Source: Ampelocalamus luodianensis (lineage: Eukaryota; Streptophyta; Magnoliopsida; Poales; Poaceae). From it: a stretch of 64,000 nt of DNA. The notes beneath the pieces are model-generated. The model was not told where the DNA came from. It was given only the letters and a program-made list of their open reading frames with translations, and ran no database searches. Position numbers and translations under genes: made by a program. The stretch covers positions 64,332,256 to 64,396,255 of the forward strand of contig CM070618.1 of the NCBI GenBank assembly GCA_036346255.1. Reading direction: 5' to 3'. Below are positions 1 to 10,313 of this stretch, piece after piece (position 1 is the stretch's first letter; every line of letters starts with the position of its first letter).

Positions 1-1271
1 GCAGCCACAGGTCATCAACCCGCTTGTAAGAGAGAGAGAGGGGGGAGTGCGGGCATGAGCGTTTGATGGAGGGAAAGGGGAGACGTGGGGAGGTAGTTGT
101 GCGTAGGAAGACATGAGGGCGACAGACTGATTCCTTTTTTCGGGTGGGACAATCGTCCCACTGCGTGGGGTAAACCTCAATCTTTATTAGTTATAAGATA
201 AGAAGAAAAAAAACTTGTGTTTGCAGCCAACACCGTGCCTCACCTTTTTTTCATAATTGTCTATGATGAAATTATAATTGCAGCGAACATCATTATTCCT
301 GTTTATGAACTTTGACCTTAAATTTGTACGGCGCACTCTGATAGGCAAGGATAGCAGACTGCAGACATACTACACGACCAAGACAGAAAATGCCCAGGAT
401 CAAGAAAACCCAAATGAGGTCAAGGCTGATTGAAACAAAGTACAAAATGCCTCGACAACTGTCACATCATCAGCCTTAATTTTGAGCTGTGCCTTTGTTG
501 CTGCTATGTTGACCATACATTCTACAAGGAAGAAAGCCAAACTTGCAATCTCCAAGAATAGCCAAACGCACAGGCACCAGGATGAAGGACGGGGAGGTTA
601 GGCACATAACATACACCCTTGCTCCGTGAGTCTCAAGCAACAAGCCGACCTCACCCACTCATTCCGATTTTAATCTCAAAATCTAATTCGAGCTAAAGCT
701 CAAGGTATATATATACACTATAAATCCAGTTCACAGCACAGCACAAAAGGTGTCCAATAACCAGCTTAGAAACCATAACACAACTTAGCATGCATTTTTG
801 TAGCACATAGGATCTTTCTTCACAACAAAATGAAACAAAACATATATTTTTGAATCAGCGTGTAACTCAGCTTACACGTTCTACAATTACAAAGGAAGTG
901 TGTATCAAATGCACAAGGAATATTTATATGATCAAAACTTAATAAAAGGGTGGAAAATTTGTAGCAACTCTCAATTGTACATGGTATGCAGCAGATTCAC
1001 CGCTGGCATCCATCTTGGCCAAAAGAAAGAACAAAAATGAAATCCAAAAATGAATTTTGTGTTTTCCGTATATGCCTTCAAAAAAACCTGCCATGTTAGT
1101 ACCCATCATCAATTTCGCGTTGTCTGACCAAAGCCTGTAAAAAACCTCTCCTTTTTCATCTGTGAAAGAGGAAAAAAACTATGGCAAACTATTCTTCCTT
1201 TTCTCACTATTCTTCTGTATGTAAAAAGCACAAATATGTATCAGAAACAGAGCAAGGAACGTCGCTGCCTC
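1..1271. other. Left-edge intergenic DNA, no gene seen
   Basis: No convincing coding region is visible on either strand. It holds a GA run near 31-42 and AT-rich sequence from about 180 onward. Part of it may be the 3' flank of the minus-strand DUF506 remnant that ends at 1272. A 13-base motif at 163-175 recurs at 2721-2733. Confidence 0.5.
163..200 (+). repeat. Repeat end motif, copy 1 (copy 2 at 2721-2760)
   Basis: The motif gcgtggggtaaac at 163-175 is followed by an AT-rich tail reading attagttataagata. A second copy in the same orientation lies at 2721-2733, with the tail taatagttaagatata. The two copies bracket the DUF506 remnant. Because they are direct rather than inverted they are not ordinary TIRs. 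They may be related ends of two copies of one unidentified element. Confidence 0.4.
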
Positions 1272-2264
1272 TCAAACTTTGCCCCTCCTCTTCTTGTCAG
1301 TCTTGATGGGCATCATGAGCAATCTTCCAGTATCAAGTTCCGACTGTAGGGAGGATTTCAGCCTCTTCAGGTGCCCAATGCATAGTGCATGATCTGAGGT
1401 TGTGCCCTGGAAGTCTTGCTCAGTATTGAAGCCTTTCCTCTCATACTTGGAATGCCACTTCGCTTGGAAATAAGATAAGGATCTCCTAGGAGGCAGGGGC
1501 ATAGAGTTTTGCTTCAGGGACCACTTTGCAGCATCAACCATCACATGCAGGAACCGCTTCAGTCTAAGAAGGGTACCAACATAGACCACCGAAAGCTAAT
1601 TCAACAGAGCGCCATAAGAATCAACTGCACTGGCTATTTCAAAGTGGCTCCTGAAGTCGATATCAATGATCAGACGCTCTCGACCGTGGTATCGCTGTTC
1701 ATTATGACATCAATGTACTCATGGTCACCTAATTGGCAAAAAAGGAACAGTTTGGTGTTACAACCCAAAGCAAATCAATGCAAAGCAAATTTACTCTGCT
1801 AATTGTAGAAATTCCACTATGTGCTCAAAACTCCACAAAAAGCAATCTAAATAACAGCTGCACTAATTGGACCTTTTTGGTTTACTGCCAACTAATTAAC
1901 ATAATTTCAATCTCTGTTCGCAAATCAAACAATTATGAACAGGCATCAATTCCTCCACAACAAGGGTAGGGTATGCATACCGAAATCTTATCGGCGAGGT
2001 GGGCGAGGTCGGAGAGACCGGACTCGCTGTCGCTGCTGCCGCGTGACTCCCCGCCTCCGCTGCCGCCGTACTCTAGGAAGTCGCTGACGAGCATGGCCAA
2101 ATCCATCTCACTCTCGTGGCTGTGGCAGCGAAAGGCGTACTTGCTCGGGCAGAGATGCGCGCGAGGGCACGCGGATGGGGACCCGACGCAGCAGTGGAAG
2201 GTGACGGCGGTGGCCCACCGCCCACGGACACACCGGTCCTCCTTGTTTCTCGGATCTGGTTCAT
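1272..2264 (-). pseudogene. DUF506 (PDDEXK-like) family remnant, two exon pieces
   Basis: Read on the minus strand, 2232-1981 encodes the N-terminal family signature (SEMDLAMLVSDFLE, then SSDSESGLSDLAHLADKIS) and ends at a GTATGC donor. After an intron-like AT-rich stretch, an AG acceptor at 1729-1730 leads into DHEYIDVIMNSD, IDIDFRSHFEIA, VVYVGTLLRLKRFLHVMVDAAKW and PLPPRRSLSYFQAKW, which is the C-terminal half of DUF506 proteins. The middle segment that normally lies between these blocks is absent. Within the second piece a 2-base insertion after DTTVE shifts the frame, and an in-frame TAG interrupts LLN*LSVVYVG. A stop also lies just upstream of the first piece. Family proteins are plant-specific and of poorly known function. 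I read this as a dead copy, although the last 105 codons are open to the stop at 1272. Confidence 0.72.
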
Positions 2265-3727
2265 CTCATATCTGGAAACGTAGCTCCATTCCCCGACAAA
2301 TCACCGCCTCCTCTCCTCCCTCCTCGCTACATGTCGCCTCATCCTGGCTTTGCTTGGTGCAGCGTGGAAGGGAGCACGCGGAGGCGACAGCGCTGGATAG
2401 GAGCTCCTAGTGGTGTCTCGGGAAGACGACAATGGGACGGCGACGATGTGAGAAGCTCGCGGTGGCGATGCGAGAAGCTCCCAACGGCAGTGAGGGGAGA
2501 CAATGCGAGCGGTGAGGGCAGTGTTGGCGATGCGGAGGCCCGAAGCAAAGGTTTTGCGCCTCACCTGCTCTTGCGTTCAGTGCAGAAGGGTGGGAAGGGG
2601 GTGGGGGGAACGGGAATGGCAGGAGATCGTGAGGAATGGCAGGATATCGTGGGGGGGGGAAGAGCAGTTGTGAGAAGAGGGAGAGACATCGGCGCAACAG
2701 AGGTGAACGATCCCCCGCTGGCGTGGGGTAAACTCAGAATTATAATAGTTAAGATATATGATGAGTGGGCTGGGCTGAATTAACTGAAAGGCAGATGTGC
2801 TGGGCTTGTTCAATAGCATGCGGTTTTTCTTCCCTTACTGGCCTGGCTACCTAACATTCATTGTGAAACCCAGATAATGCAGATTTTTTTTAATCTTCTA
2901 CTTATCCTCCTACATGAAAGGAGGCTCACTTGAAGCTCAGGCAGGGTGGCCACGTTAGTTTTTTCTATGTGCCGTCGAATTCTATTTGGCCGTGTCCACG
3001 TCCGCGTTCGTCCGATGGGGGATCCGGGCTTGCTCGTCGCTCGCTACCTCAGGTCACCACTCGTGCCCACGTCGTGTCGGTCCTCCGTCTTCCCAGCATG
3101 CCTCTCCTATTCTTCATCCTCTCCTCGCACCCCACGCCATCTTCGTTCCCCTCCCTCGCCTCCCAGGAAGGCTGCCTCCTCTTCGCTCGGCCTCGCTCCT
3201 TCCCCTCCTACGTCTCAACGCCCACAGGACCACGTGCACCGTCGCCCAAGAGGAGGTCGTCGTTGGCGCCTCCTTCCCCTTTTCCATCTTGTTCGTTTTG
3301 CCCTCGATTTCGCATCGCCGCCTTTTGCTCTGGTTTCTTCGATTGGGTGCACAGTGAGTCCTCCTCTCCGCTCTAGTTGCAAACGCTTCTGGTTCATTTT
3401 GGTCACCGTGATTTCCTCCGCGCTCTCTCTTGCTCTCGCCGTTTGTGCTCCTTGATTTGCCTTTCCTCTGGGGATGAATCTCTTCTTTGCACTCGCCCTT
3501 TCTGTTCATCGATCTTGGTTCTTGCTGTGTTCGCGCGGTCTTCTTCCCCTCGGTTTCGCCTGTTGTTGGGGATGGTTCCCTACTGGTCTGTGCTTCTTCC
3601 ATTATCTCTTATTTTTTGTTGCTCCTTCCTGTCCGTTTGCTCCATGCGTCTTTTGACGATGTTCTTCCTTTTTAGTTTTCTCGTGTTCCAGTTTCCCTAG
3701 TGCTCAGTTGTTTCTTCTATCTTGCAG
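2265..3727. other. GC-rich then pyrimidine-rich DNA upstream of the PPR piece
   Basis: Several overlapping open frames occur here on both strands, but they are low-complexity (Pro/Arg/Ser-rich) and look like by-products of base composition. From about 3000 to 3727 the plus strand is C/T-rich. It has a possible donor near 3354 (cag/tgagtcc) and a good acceptor ending at 3727 (cttgcag), so it could be a leader plus first intron feeding the PPR fragment. That reading is inference. Confidence 0.35.
2721..2760 (+). repeat. Repeat end motif, copy 2
   Basis: This is the second copy of gcgtggggtaaac, followed by a taatagttaagata tail, in the same orientation as the copy at 163-200. Confidence 0.4.
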
Positions 3728-3950
3728 GTGAAGAGGCTGTGTAAGAAGGGCTGGCTAGAGCATACACGGTGGCTGCTGCTGGACGCGCTATCGCGCCCAC
3801 CGCCGACGCTGTTCTGCTACGCCATTCTCATCGCCTACGTCACCCGTACGCTCCCGGACCACGCGCTCCGCATCTATGCGCTCTCCTGCTCCGCTCTGAC
3901 CAATAAACCTACTCCTTCGCGCTCACGTCCTGCACCCGCTCCCGACACCT
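3728..3950 (+). pseudogene. PPR protein fragment, left part
   Basis: After an acceptor at 3727 the frame reads VKRLCKKGWLEHTRWLLLDA, then PPPTLFCYAILIAYV and PDHALRIYALSC. This resembles the N-terminal repeats of plant PLS-class pentatricopeptide proteins, which bind organellar RNA. The frame then slips, and the family phrase YSFALTSCTRSRHL begins in another frame just before 3950. A minus-strand LTR element is inserted at 3951. The homology resumes in the YSFALTSC frame after that element. The piece covers only two or three repeats, has no start codon of its own and is frameshifted, so it is a decayed fragment. It could instead be a captured fragment inside a larger transposon. Confidence 0.6.
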
Positions 3951-4220
3951 TGTTGTGTCCCAATCGCGAGGGGAACAACAATTACAGACTGGGAAGGGGA
4001 GAAATCAGAGAAGAGCTAGATGAGGAAGAAGAACAGTAGGTGGGGAATTGGAAATATGTTTCATTCTTTTGATATCCCAATTGAGTATAGGGGCTCCCCT
4101 TTAAAACCCAAACACGCACACGCACACTGCCCTGTGGGCCTCTAGTCACACACTACACATATGATCCACTTCACACCATGGCCCCACTTGTCATTGTTTG
4201 CCTTTTGCATATGCATGACA
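3951..4220 (-). repeat. 3' LTR of the 3951-6939 element
   Basis: About 270 bases, sharing most positions with the copy at 6670-6939. Differences are single-base changes such as cgcacacgc versus cacacacgc. The neighbouring internal sequence (minus strand gcagcggtaa) is only a weak polypurine tract. Confidence 0.8.
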
Positions 4221-4249
4221 TTACCGCTGCCGCGAGAAACAGCTTGTCC

Positions 4250-6584
4250 TCAAGCTGCTCTATTCAAGACTAGCTGGATCACATCAATATATGTCCTTGT
4301 AAAGCTAGAGCAGCAATTTCCTCTCCATTGCTTCATTTCAACCGTCTTCCAAGTTGGAGCAATATTTAGAACTTTTACTGACAACAATGGCATGGTTGGC
4401 TTGTAGTTGTTCTTAGGATGTCTCCTATTTATCCCTTGCATGATTATAACCAAGTTGAGTAATATCTCATAGACTGAACTATGCAGAATCATGAAAGCTG
4501 TAGCAATGCTTGACCCAAAATTGATGTTAGATACCAGCTTGCACATTTGCCCAAACTTCATAGTTTTACCATTGGTAATACAGTGAAAACTCTCTGCAAG
4601 TTCAAACCACTCATCGTCAGTAAAAGCACACTGCACCATTGCTTTAGACATGCTAATTTCCTTGTACTGTTTTGTTATGATCTCTTTGGACAGTAATACT
4701 TTTTTGAATGAGCAACGAGAACTGTAGCTGCAACCAATCCATTTATCACATGCCAATGCCCAAGCTCATGCATGCTCATAAACTGAAGCTTGATGGTCTT
4801 ATCAGATAATGAACATGACTTCTTAAATGTGTGCAACAACTGGAACAACTCGACCACAAGAACTATATAAGCTCACTGAACATGCTTCATTGTCCTTGTA
4901 TCCAGTTGAGGAGCTGATACATATGAGCACAAAACTAGTGGTTCCTGAATCATCAAGATCATTGCAAACTCCCTCAAGCTCAGATCAGTAGGCCGTGAAG
5001 AGATTGATCTATACACAACAATTGCATACACCCTCAAATTAGCACATGGAGGAGTTATCACCTTCCAATACACAATTAGACCTTTCAGCTCTCTGATGGT
5101 ATACTTGGGTTCCAATTTTCTGAACTTGCCATTGCTCACTACTACACCTTGCAAGACCTCATCCAATGCATGTTCTTTAGAGGGTAACCAATAAACTTGG
5201 TCTGACTGCACCAATTGCCTAAGGTTGAGGATAACCATTTCTACATTGGTTAGGAACCTGAACCTTGGCACACCCGGATCCCAAGGCCTAGTGAGAAACC
5301 TTAGGTAAGCACCTTCCATTGTACTGTTAAGGCTAAATACTTACTCTTCTGACAATTCCTCTCTAGTAGCAAACTCAAGATCCACAAAGTTTTCGATGGG
5401 AACAACATCAATTCGGTGGAAACAGTAAGCCCAATGCTGATCAATGCCATAGAACTTGCCTATGACCAGTGGTGTACCCAAATCAACCGAAATGCTTATG
5501 ACACATATTTCAGGCTGAGATAGCTCACCTCCATAGTTCACAACCGTTTGTCCATTCAATAATGTTTCACTATTCCAAAGATTGATGCTAGTGCAGCACA
5601 AGGAAGCATTCTTGTCACCCACCATGAACATTTGTTGTCCACTATTTCCAGGGCTGAAACCATTTCTTCTCCATGGTAGAAACTTGTCAAACACATGATG
5701 AGCACTTTCCATTCCATATTTCCAAGGACTAAAAGCACTACTCCCCCATGGTGGCCTTTTCTCAAACACTTGCCCTGCACCCTTGGTTTCCCAATCTAGT
5801 GTTAGCCACCCATTGTCGTCGATGCAGCGAGTGTCTTGGCTGCCCCCCAGCTTGGGTGTGCACCTGATGTTGCCCATAGCCGCGGCATGTGCGCCGCACA
5901 GCCACGTAAGCCATGGTGGTCTGTACATGCACCACCCACTCATGGTGTCTATCCTTCCTCCCATGCCGGCAGTTCCTCGGGATCGTGAGGTATTTCATCA
6001 AACACTTGGCGTGCGGCAAGTTGCTGCACCCTGACAGTGCTCAAAGGTCGATGCATTTGCCTCAAGGTCGTGGCCTTGTGGAAGCTGTGTCCTCCACGTG
6101 CCTGCCTCTGGGTCAAGGCCATGCAGATGATGTGCCCGAATGAGTTGACGCCGAGGTACCGCGGCTTGACCGCAATGAGGTTGGTGACGTGTGGAGCATC
6201 CTCAACGTGGGTCAGGTACATGACAACGCTGGTCTTCAACGAACTGACCACGGAGGCGCCCGACAGTGGTCGAAGGAGCACTCGGGGTCGAGTCGACGGC
6301 GGCACCGCGCAGCCGAGAGGTGGTCGTGGCTAAGGATGAGATCATATCATCCATCCTTGCCCCCTTGCTGGTCAAATTGCTGGTGTAACGCCGCCATGTG
6401 CGAGCTCAACTCTTCTCGCATCATCTTCATCTCTGTTCTCCACAACTCGACTAACCTCGCCTCCATCCCTTCCATTTCCACCACCACTTGACGGACCTAG
6501 ATTCCTTGTCTTGCCGGAGCCATGGTGTTCCACTCTGGGTCGACCGAACCTAGGGTTGGGGATTACAACAATCGCACAAAGCAA
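4250..6584 (-). CDS. Gag-like and unknown ORF remnants of the 3951-6939 element
   Basis: Downstream of the primer site on the minus strand an ATG near 6522 starts MAPARQGI and soon meets a stop. A further stretch reads MEARLVELWRTEMKMMREEL, a coiled-coil-like beginning such as gag proteins often have. Open stretches follow at 6305-5949, 5964-5341 (207 codons), 5319-4873 and 4756-4250. The 207-codon piece is Trp- and Cys-rich, with ALSPWKYGMES- and FLPWRRNGFS-like phrases. None carries a zinc knuckle, protease DSG, RT or integrase motif that I can see. Together they look like one long degenerate protein broken by frameshifts. I do not recognise its family. Confidence 0.35.
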
Positions 6585-6655
6585 TCACTAACCTTCCCTT
6601 GGAATTTCACCGATCAAGACCTCGAGAATGCAAGGAACGACGACGGATTGAACCA

Positions 6656-6669
6656 GCTCTGATACCATC
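6656..6669 (-). other. Primer binding site of the 3951-6939 element
   Basis: The minus strand immediately inside the right LTR reads ggtatcagagctgg, matching the usual complement of the 3' end of initiator Met tRNA found in plant LTR elements. Confidence 0.7.
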
Positions 6670-6939
6670 TGCTGTGTCCCAATCGCGAGGGGAACAACAA
6701 TTACAGACTGGGAAGGGGAGAAATCAAAGAAGAGCTAGATGAGGAAGAAGAACAGTAGGTGGGGAATTGAAAATCTGTTTCATTCTAATGATATCCCAAT
6801 TGAGTACAGGGGCTCCCCTTTAAAACCCAAACACACACACGCACACTGCCCTGTGGGCCTCCAGTCACACACTACACATATGATCCACTTCACACCATGA
6901 CCCCACTTGTCATTGTTTGCCTTTTGCATAGGCATGACA
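6670..6939 (-). repeat. 5' LTR of the 3951-6939 element
   Basis: Right-hand copy of the roughly 270-base repeat. Its final CA overlaps the presumed target duplication cacct, so either two terminal bases were lost or the overlap is chance. Confidence 0.78.
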
Positions 6940-6942
6940 CCT

Positions 6943-7020
6943 CTGCCTTGGGAGGTCTGTCCGCGCACACCTCTGCCGAGCTCGATCACTCCTCCACACT
7001 GTTGTCCTCAGGAGGTTCTT
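6943..7020 (+). pseudogene. PPR protein fragment, right part
   Basis: Directly after the retroelement the frame continues as LGRSVRAHLCRARSLLHTVV. It completes the phrase YSFALTSCTRSRH that begins at the left junction, which matches the second repeat area of PLS-class PPR proteins. Similarity fades after about 7020 into AT-rich DNA, so the rest of the gene is missing. Confidence 0.55.
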
Positions 7021-7752
7021 TTTCTTTTTAGCCTATACTATTTTTTGGTATATTTTTTCTAGCTTCTTCTGATTGGAAATTCATAGCCAATATTTTTTTC
7101 AGCTACCCATATCACAAAGAACTAACCAACCAACATATTTTCAATAAGAATTCCTTGGCTAGACAGCGAGAAGCAACTTTAGTTCCCAAACCAAATGCAT
7201 TATTCATCCCTATGATGCCATTACTCATTGTCACTAGAACTAATTAACCTAACACAAGTTGGTTGATTGAACTCAGCAAGATTATTCAGCATCTTTGAAC
7301 AAGGACAGACAGGTTGCAGAAATTATCTTAGGTCAATTATGATAGTACATTTATTTTGGCGAGGAAACACGTGGAACATTTCAATTATGAAATTATGCTT
7401 GTCTTTTGCTATGAGTGCTTAAATTATCGTCTGCAGCAGCGCAACAGTTACCATGCGTATGGTGTTTTTATTTGCTATTTTTTTTGGTTATTTCTTGAAA
7501 TTTGTGCAGTGTATTAATTATGCTGGTTTATTTCTATTTCCATTTTCTCAGCCATGGAACACTGGGCTTGTTTTAAAAAACTCCCAACAGAGCACCAAAA
7601 TCATTAAGGTATTGCTAATACTTTTCCTTAGTATGTTTGAATCTACTTTGTGATGTTCATAGTGATGTGTAGTTCAATGTCTTAGCACTATACAGATATA
7701 ACAAAAAGGAAACCAAATTTCCTTTATTTTATATTTTCTTGGTGTTTTGCAG
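7021..7752. other. AT-rich DNA, possibly introns of the PTH2 remnant
   Basis: No long open frame. A short stretch at 7549-7618, bounded by a tcag acceptor and an aag/gtattg donor, could be an exon of the following PTH2 remnant, but I cannot match it to a known part of that protein. Confidence 0.3.
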
Positions 7753-8406
7753 GTGGGAGAGGTGTGGGCAAGTTAATGTGGTTCTGAAAATAGAAAGTGA
7801 GCAAGATATGCCTATTTTACAGGTAAGTAATCTACCTTGTTGCATATTGGCTTAGTAATCTTGAAACTATTTTGGGGGGATACCAATAGATAGTAACACA
7901 GAAAAAGAAAGCACAAGTGCAAAAACATGGTCTGAATTTTTTCCCCTATTAGCAATTAGATAGCAGTGAGTACTAAAAAGCTCCTTTCCTGTAGTAGTCA
8001 GATGAAAGAATGCTAGGACTATTAATATATTATTATTTCAGATAACTGGAAAGTTTGATGGGAGCATACGTCATGTTCTGAACACAGCTACAGGAATTTC
8101 ATTGTTTCCCCCCATTTTAGAAAAGGGAGCATTTGATTCTCGCTTGGCCTTATCCCCTATGTTATCCTCTTAGAGCAATTTTGTAGCTCACATCTTACGG
8201 TCTTACCATACACAAAACGAATGGAAAAAGGTTTCAATTTCCCTAGACATGCTTATCCTTTTTTGTAATTTTTTATTGTGATGCATACTGCTTATATTCC
8301 TTATCCCATCACATGTGAATTCGCTTTCGGATGCAGGGCAGGGCAAAGTATTTCAATCTACCAACTAACATAACCATTGATGCTAGAAGAACACAGATTG
8401 CACCAA
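7753..8406 (+). pseudogene. Peptidyl-tRNA hydrolase 2 (PTH2) fragment, two exons
   Basis: Exon 7753-7822 reads WERCGQVNVVLKIESEQDM and ends cag/gtaag. Exon 8337-8406 starts after tgcag and reads GRAKYFNLPTNITIDARRTQ then IAP, ending one base into a codon at a/gtgag. The two join in frame. This is the C-terminal half of the PTH2 fold, where the normal IDAGRTQIAP motif is IDARRTQIAP here (Gly to Arg). PTH2 enzymes release peptides from prematurely dropped tRNA. The N-terminal domain with its catalytic His/Asp region and the last exon (NSRTV...) are not found nearby, so this is a fragment. It lies on the same strand as, and just upstream of, the ECA fragment. Confidence 0.68.
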
Positions 8407-8994
8407 GTGAGTTTTTTTATCTTTGTTTATATGATTACCTTGATACCAGTTTAATTCCTTCTATTGTTAGCTTGGATCAATTATCCTTTTGTCTTGTCCT
8501 CTTTTATTCAGTGGACGCTATCATTGTGCTCTTTCTTTCTCTTCTCCCTCTACTTCGAGTTTCATATCGTCCTTACTTGTTTGTTCTGTGCTCCAGGTCC
8601 TTATGTTCACGTCCTTCTTCTGCGAGTTCACTGCTTCGTTCCTCAAATCGTCGTCCTCATATTCCATTCGGCTGCTATGGGTGGTTCAGGTTAAGGTGGG
8701 TGCTCTTTCTATGTGCTTAGTACATGTCATCTTCGTTTGTTAGTACGTATCTTACGTATTGCTCGCATCTTCTTCTCCTTCCTTACCGATTAAGTTATCT
8801 TACGGTCTATTCTCTTTTTAAAAAACAGCTCCGTGTTTCGTTGTCTGAGATTGCTTTTCTGATTGGCCCATGCTCGCTCCGTAGGTTTCACTATATTTGA
8901 CTATTGCTTGATGTGTTTCTTCGTCATGTTGGCCCATTGACCCTTCTTTGTTTGTTTCCTCTCTTCTTTGCTTGCAGATTTTGTGTGTGTGTTT
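8407..8994. other. T-rich spacer between PTH2 and ECA fragments
   Basis: Pyrimidine-rich plus strand with intron-like character and an acceptor (cttgcag) at 8971-8977 just before the first recognisable ECA codons. No protein family could be assigned to the open frames here. Confidence 0.4.
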
Positions 8995-9286
8995 CTTGTT
9001 GAGAAAATGGGAATACCTGAAGCAAAGAATGGATTATCCTGGGATTCGTCTGAGACATTAGGTAAGCAAGCCATGCTTTTGAGCTTAGTATAGCTTCCTA
9101 TTTCCTAATACGTGATCCTTACTTAAGACATGCTTGCAATCATATACTGAGTGGATTATGATATTGTTTGCTGTCAGGCTGCTGCCGATGGTGGACCAAT
9201 GTTGCCAAAAGGATAGCTAGCCTTGAGTTCGACCATACAAGGAAATCAATGGGAGTCATTGTTATGTCCAAATCAGGAAGCACTGC
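8995..9286 (+). pseudogene. ER-type Ca2+-ATPase (ECA) fragment, left exons
   Basis: Exon 8995-9061 reads LVEKMGIPEAKNGLSWDSS then ETLG and ends at g/gtaagc. Exon 9178-9286 follows a cag acceptor and reads WWTNVAKRIASLEFDHTRKS then MGVIVMSKSGSTA. These match the nucleotide-binding domain of plant type IIA Ca2+ pumps (ECA), located in the large cytosolic loop. A minus-strand retrotransposon is inserted within the codon following SGST. The remaining exons of the pump (membrane segments, DKTGT phosphorylation site, C-terminal half) are absent from the window. Confidence 0.82.
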
Positions 9287-10082
9287 TGATGGACCCGAAT
9301 GTCCTATTGTTGGCCCGATCTTTCGATGAGAACGATAAGTCCGGTAAGTGTCGCTCAACTCTCACGATCCTGGCTACGAACACGCAAGGCTCGAAACCAC
9401 GCAATCGCTGAACTGATTGACAAGTCGTTATCAACAGTGCACGAATACCCGGTTGACCTGACCACGAAGGTCGATTCCTGCATATACTGAAGAAGCACGC
9501 AAGAACAAGATAATAAGCAATCTGAAATTACAAATAGGATTGAAATATTTAATTGAGTTGGGATTCTGAAGCGGTATTATGGTTGGTCTAATCAACACAA
9601 GCCAATACACGAAGTTGCTATGAAGCTAACTTTTAACTAAACAAAATCTAAGAAAACTAGAGGGGGTGTGATCTCCTTATATAGGGGAGGAAGAGCCACA
9701 AATCTAAAAGAAATAGTGGGGTGGGACTAAAACTCGTGGTTACTGTTCATGTGAACAGTAACCACGCCCCCAGGTGGGCCGCCGGCAGATGGGCCAAGTT
9801 CAGTATGATTACAAAGCCCAGATTGGCCCAAACAAGTGATATGACATCTTCTTTTGATGATTGCGATCAGTCCAGAAGAAATTTGGAGGTGAGGCCAGAT
9901 CCGTTGGAAAGAGGACGAAATAAGCTTTCAATCAAGTACTTGTGGACCTCCAACGGACTCTGTATGTGAAAGTTATGCCTGTTTTAAGTTGGTGTTGTCA
10001 GACTAATTCCGGAGGCCGAACTGGATTCCAAAACAGTCCACTGAATCGCTTGCTTGTCTTGGACCAAAGTGACATGGTGCTG

Positions 10083-10161
<79 letters not shown>

Positions 10162-10313
10162 CATCATTAGATAGCATCATATAGTTCATATAATATAAAG
10201 ACACTCCTAAAAACAAGCTCACCTGATAATTTAAGTGAAGCGTACGAGCTCTTATATTTGGAATAGTAAGAATAACAAATATGGTTGTATCCATAGGGGT
10301 CATGTCCTCATCA
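9287..10313 (-). repeat. 3' LTR of the 9287-15260 element
   Basis: About 1027 bases, aligned along its whole length with 14289-15260. The main length difference is a long AT microsatellite at 10086-10159 that is only about 18 bases in the other LTR. Confidence 0.85.
10086..10159. repeat. (AT)n microsatellite in the 3' LTR
   Basis: About 37 AT dinucleotides. The equivalent tract in the sister LTR (about 15091-15108) has about 9. It is responsible for an artificial Ile-Tyr repeat in the overlapping minus-strand frame. Confidence 0.95.

Larger units (their letters stand above)
3951..6939 (-). mobile_element. Non-autonomous LTR retrotransposon inserted in the PPR fragment
   Basis: Two similar terminal repeats (3951-4220 and 6670-6939) begin tg(t/c)tgtgtcccaat and end gcatgaca. 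Just inside the right repeat, at 6656-6669, the plus strand reads the complement of a Met-tRNA primer site (minus strand: ggtatcagagctgg). The element therefore runs on the minus strand with its 5' LTR at the right. The sequence cacct precedes the left repeat (3946-3950) and recurs at 6938-6942, overlapping the last two bases of the right repeat. It is a plausible 5-bp target duplication. The interior encodes no recognisable protease, reverse transcriptase or integrase. Removing it restores PPR-like reading across the junction. Confidence 0.8.

Noticed and set aside
2930..3700. Overlapping frames of 100-170 codons on both strands
   Set aside because: They arise from C/T-rich low-complexity sequence and have Ser/Pro/Arg or Phe/Leu-rich translations without motifs. 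Better read as leader or intron.
9998..10313. C-terminal extension of the unknown ORF with an Ile-Tyr repeat
   Set aside because: This part lies in the LTR and the Ile-Tyr run is the translated AT microsatellite.
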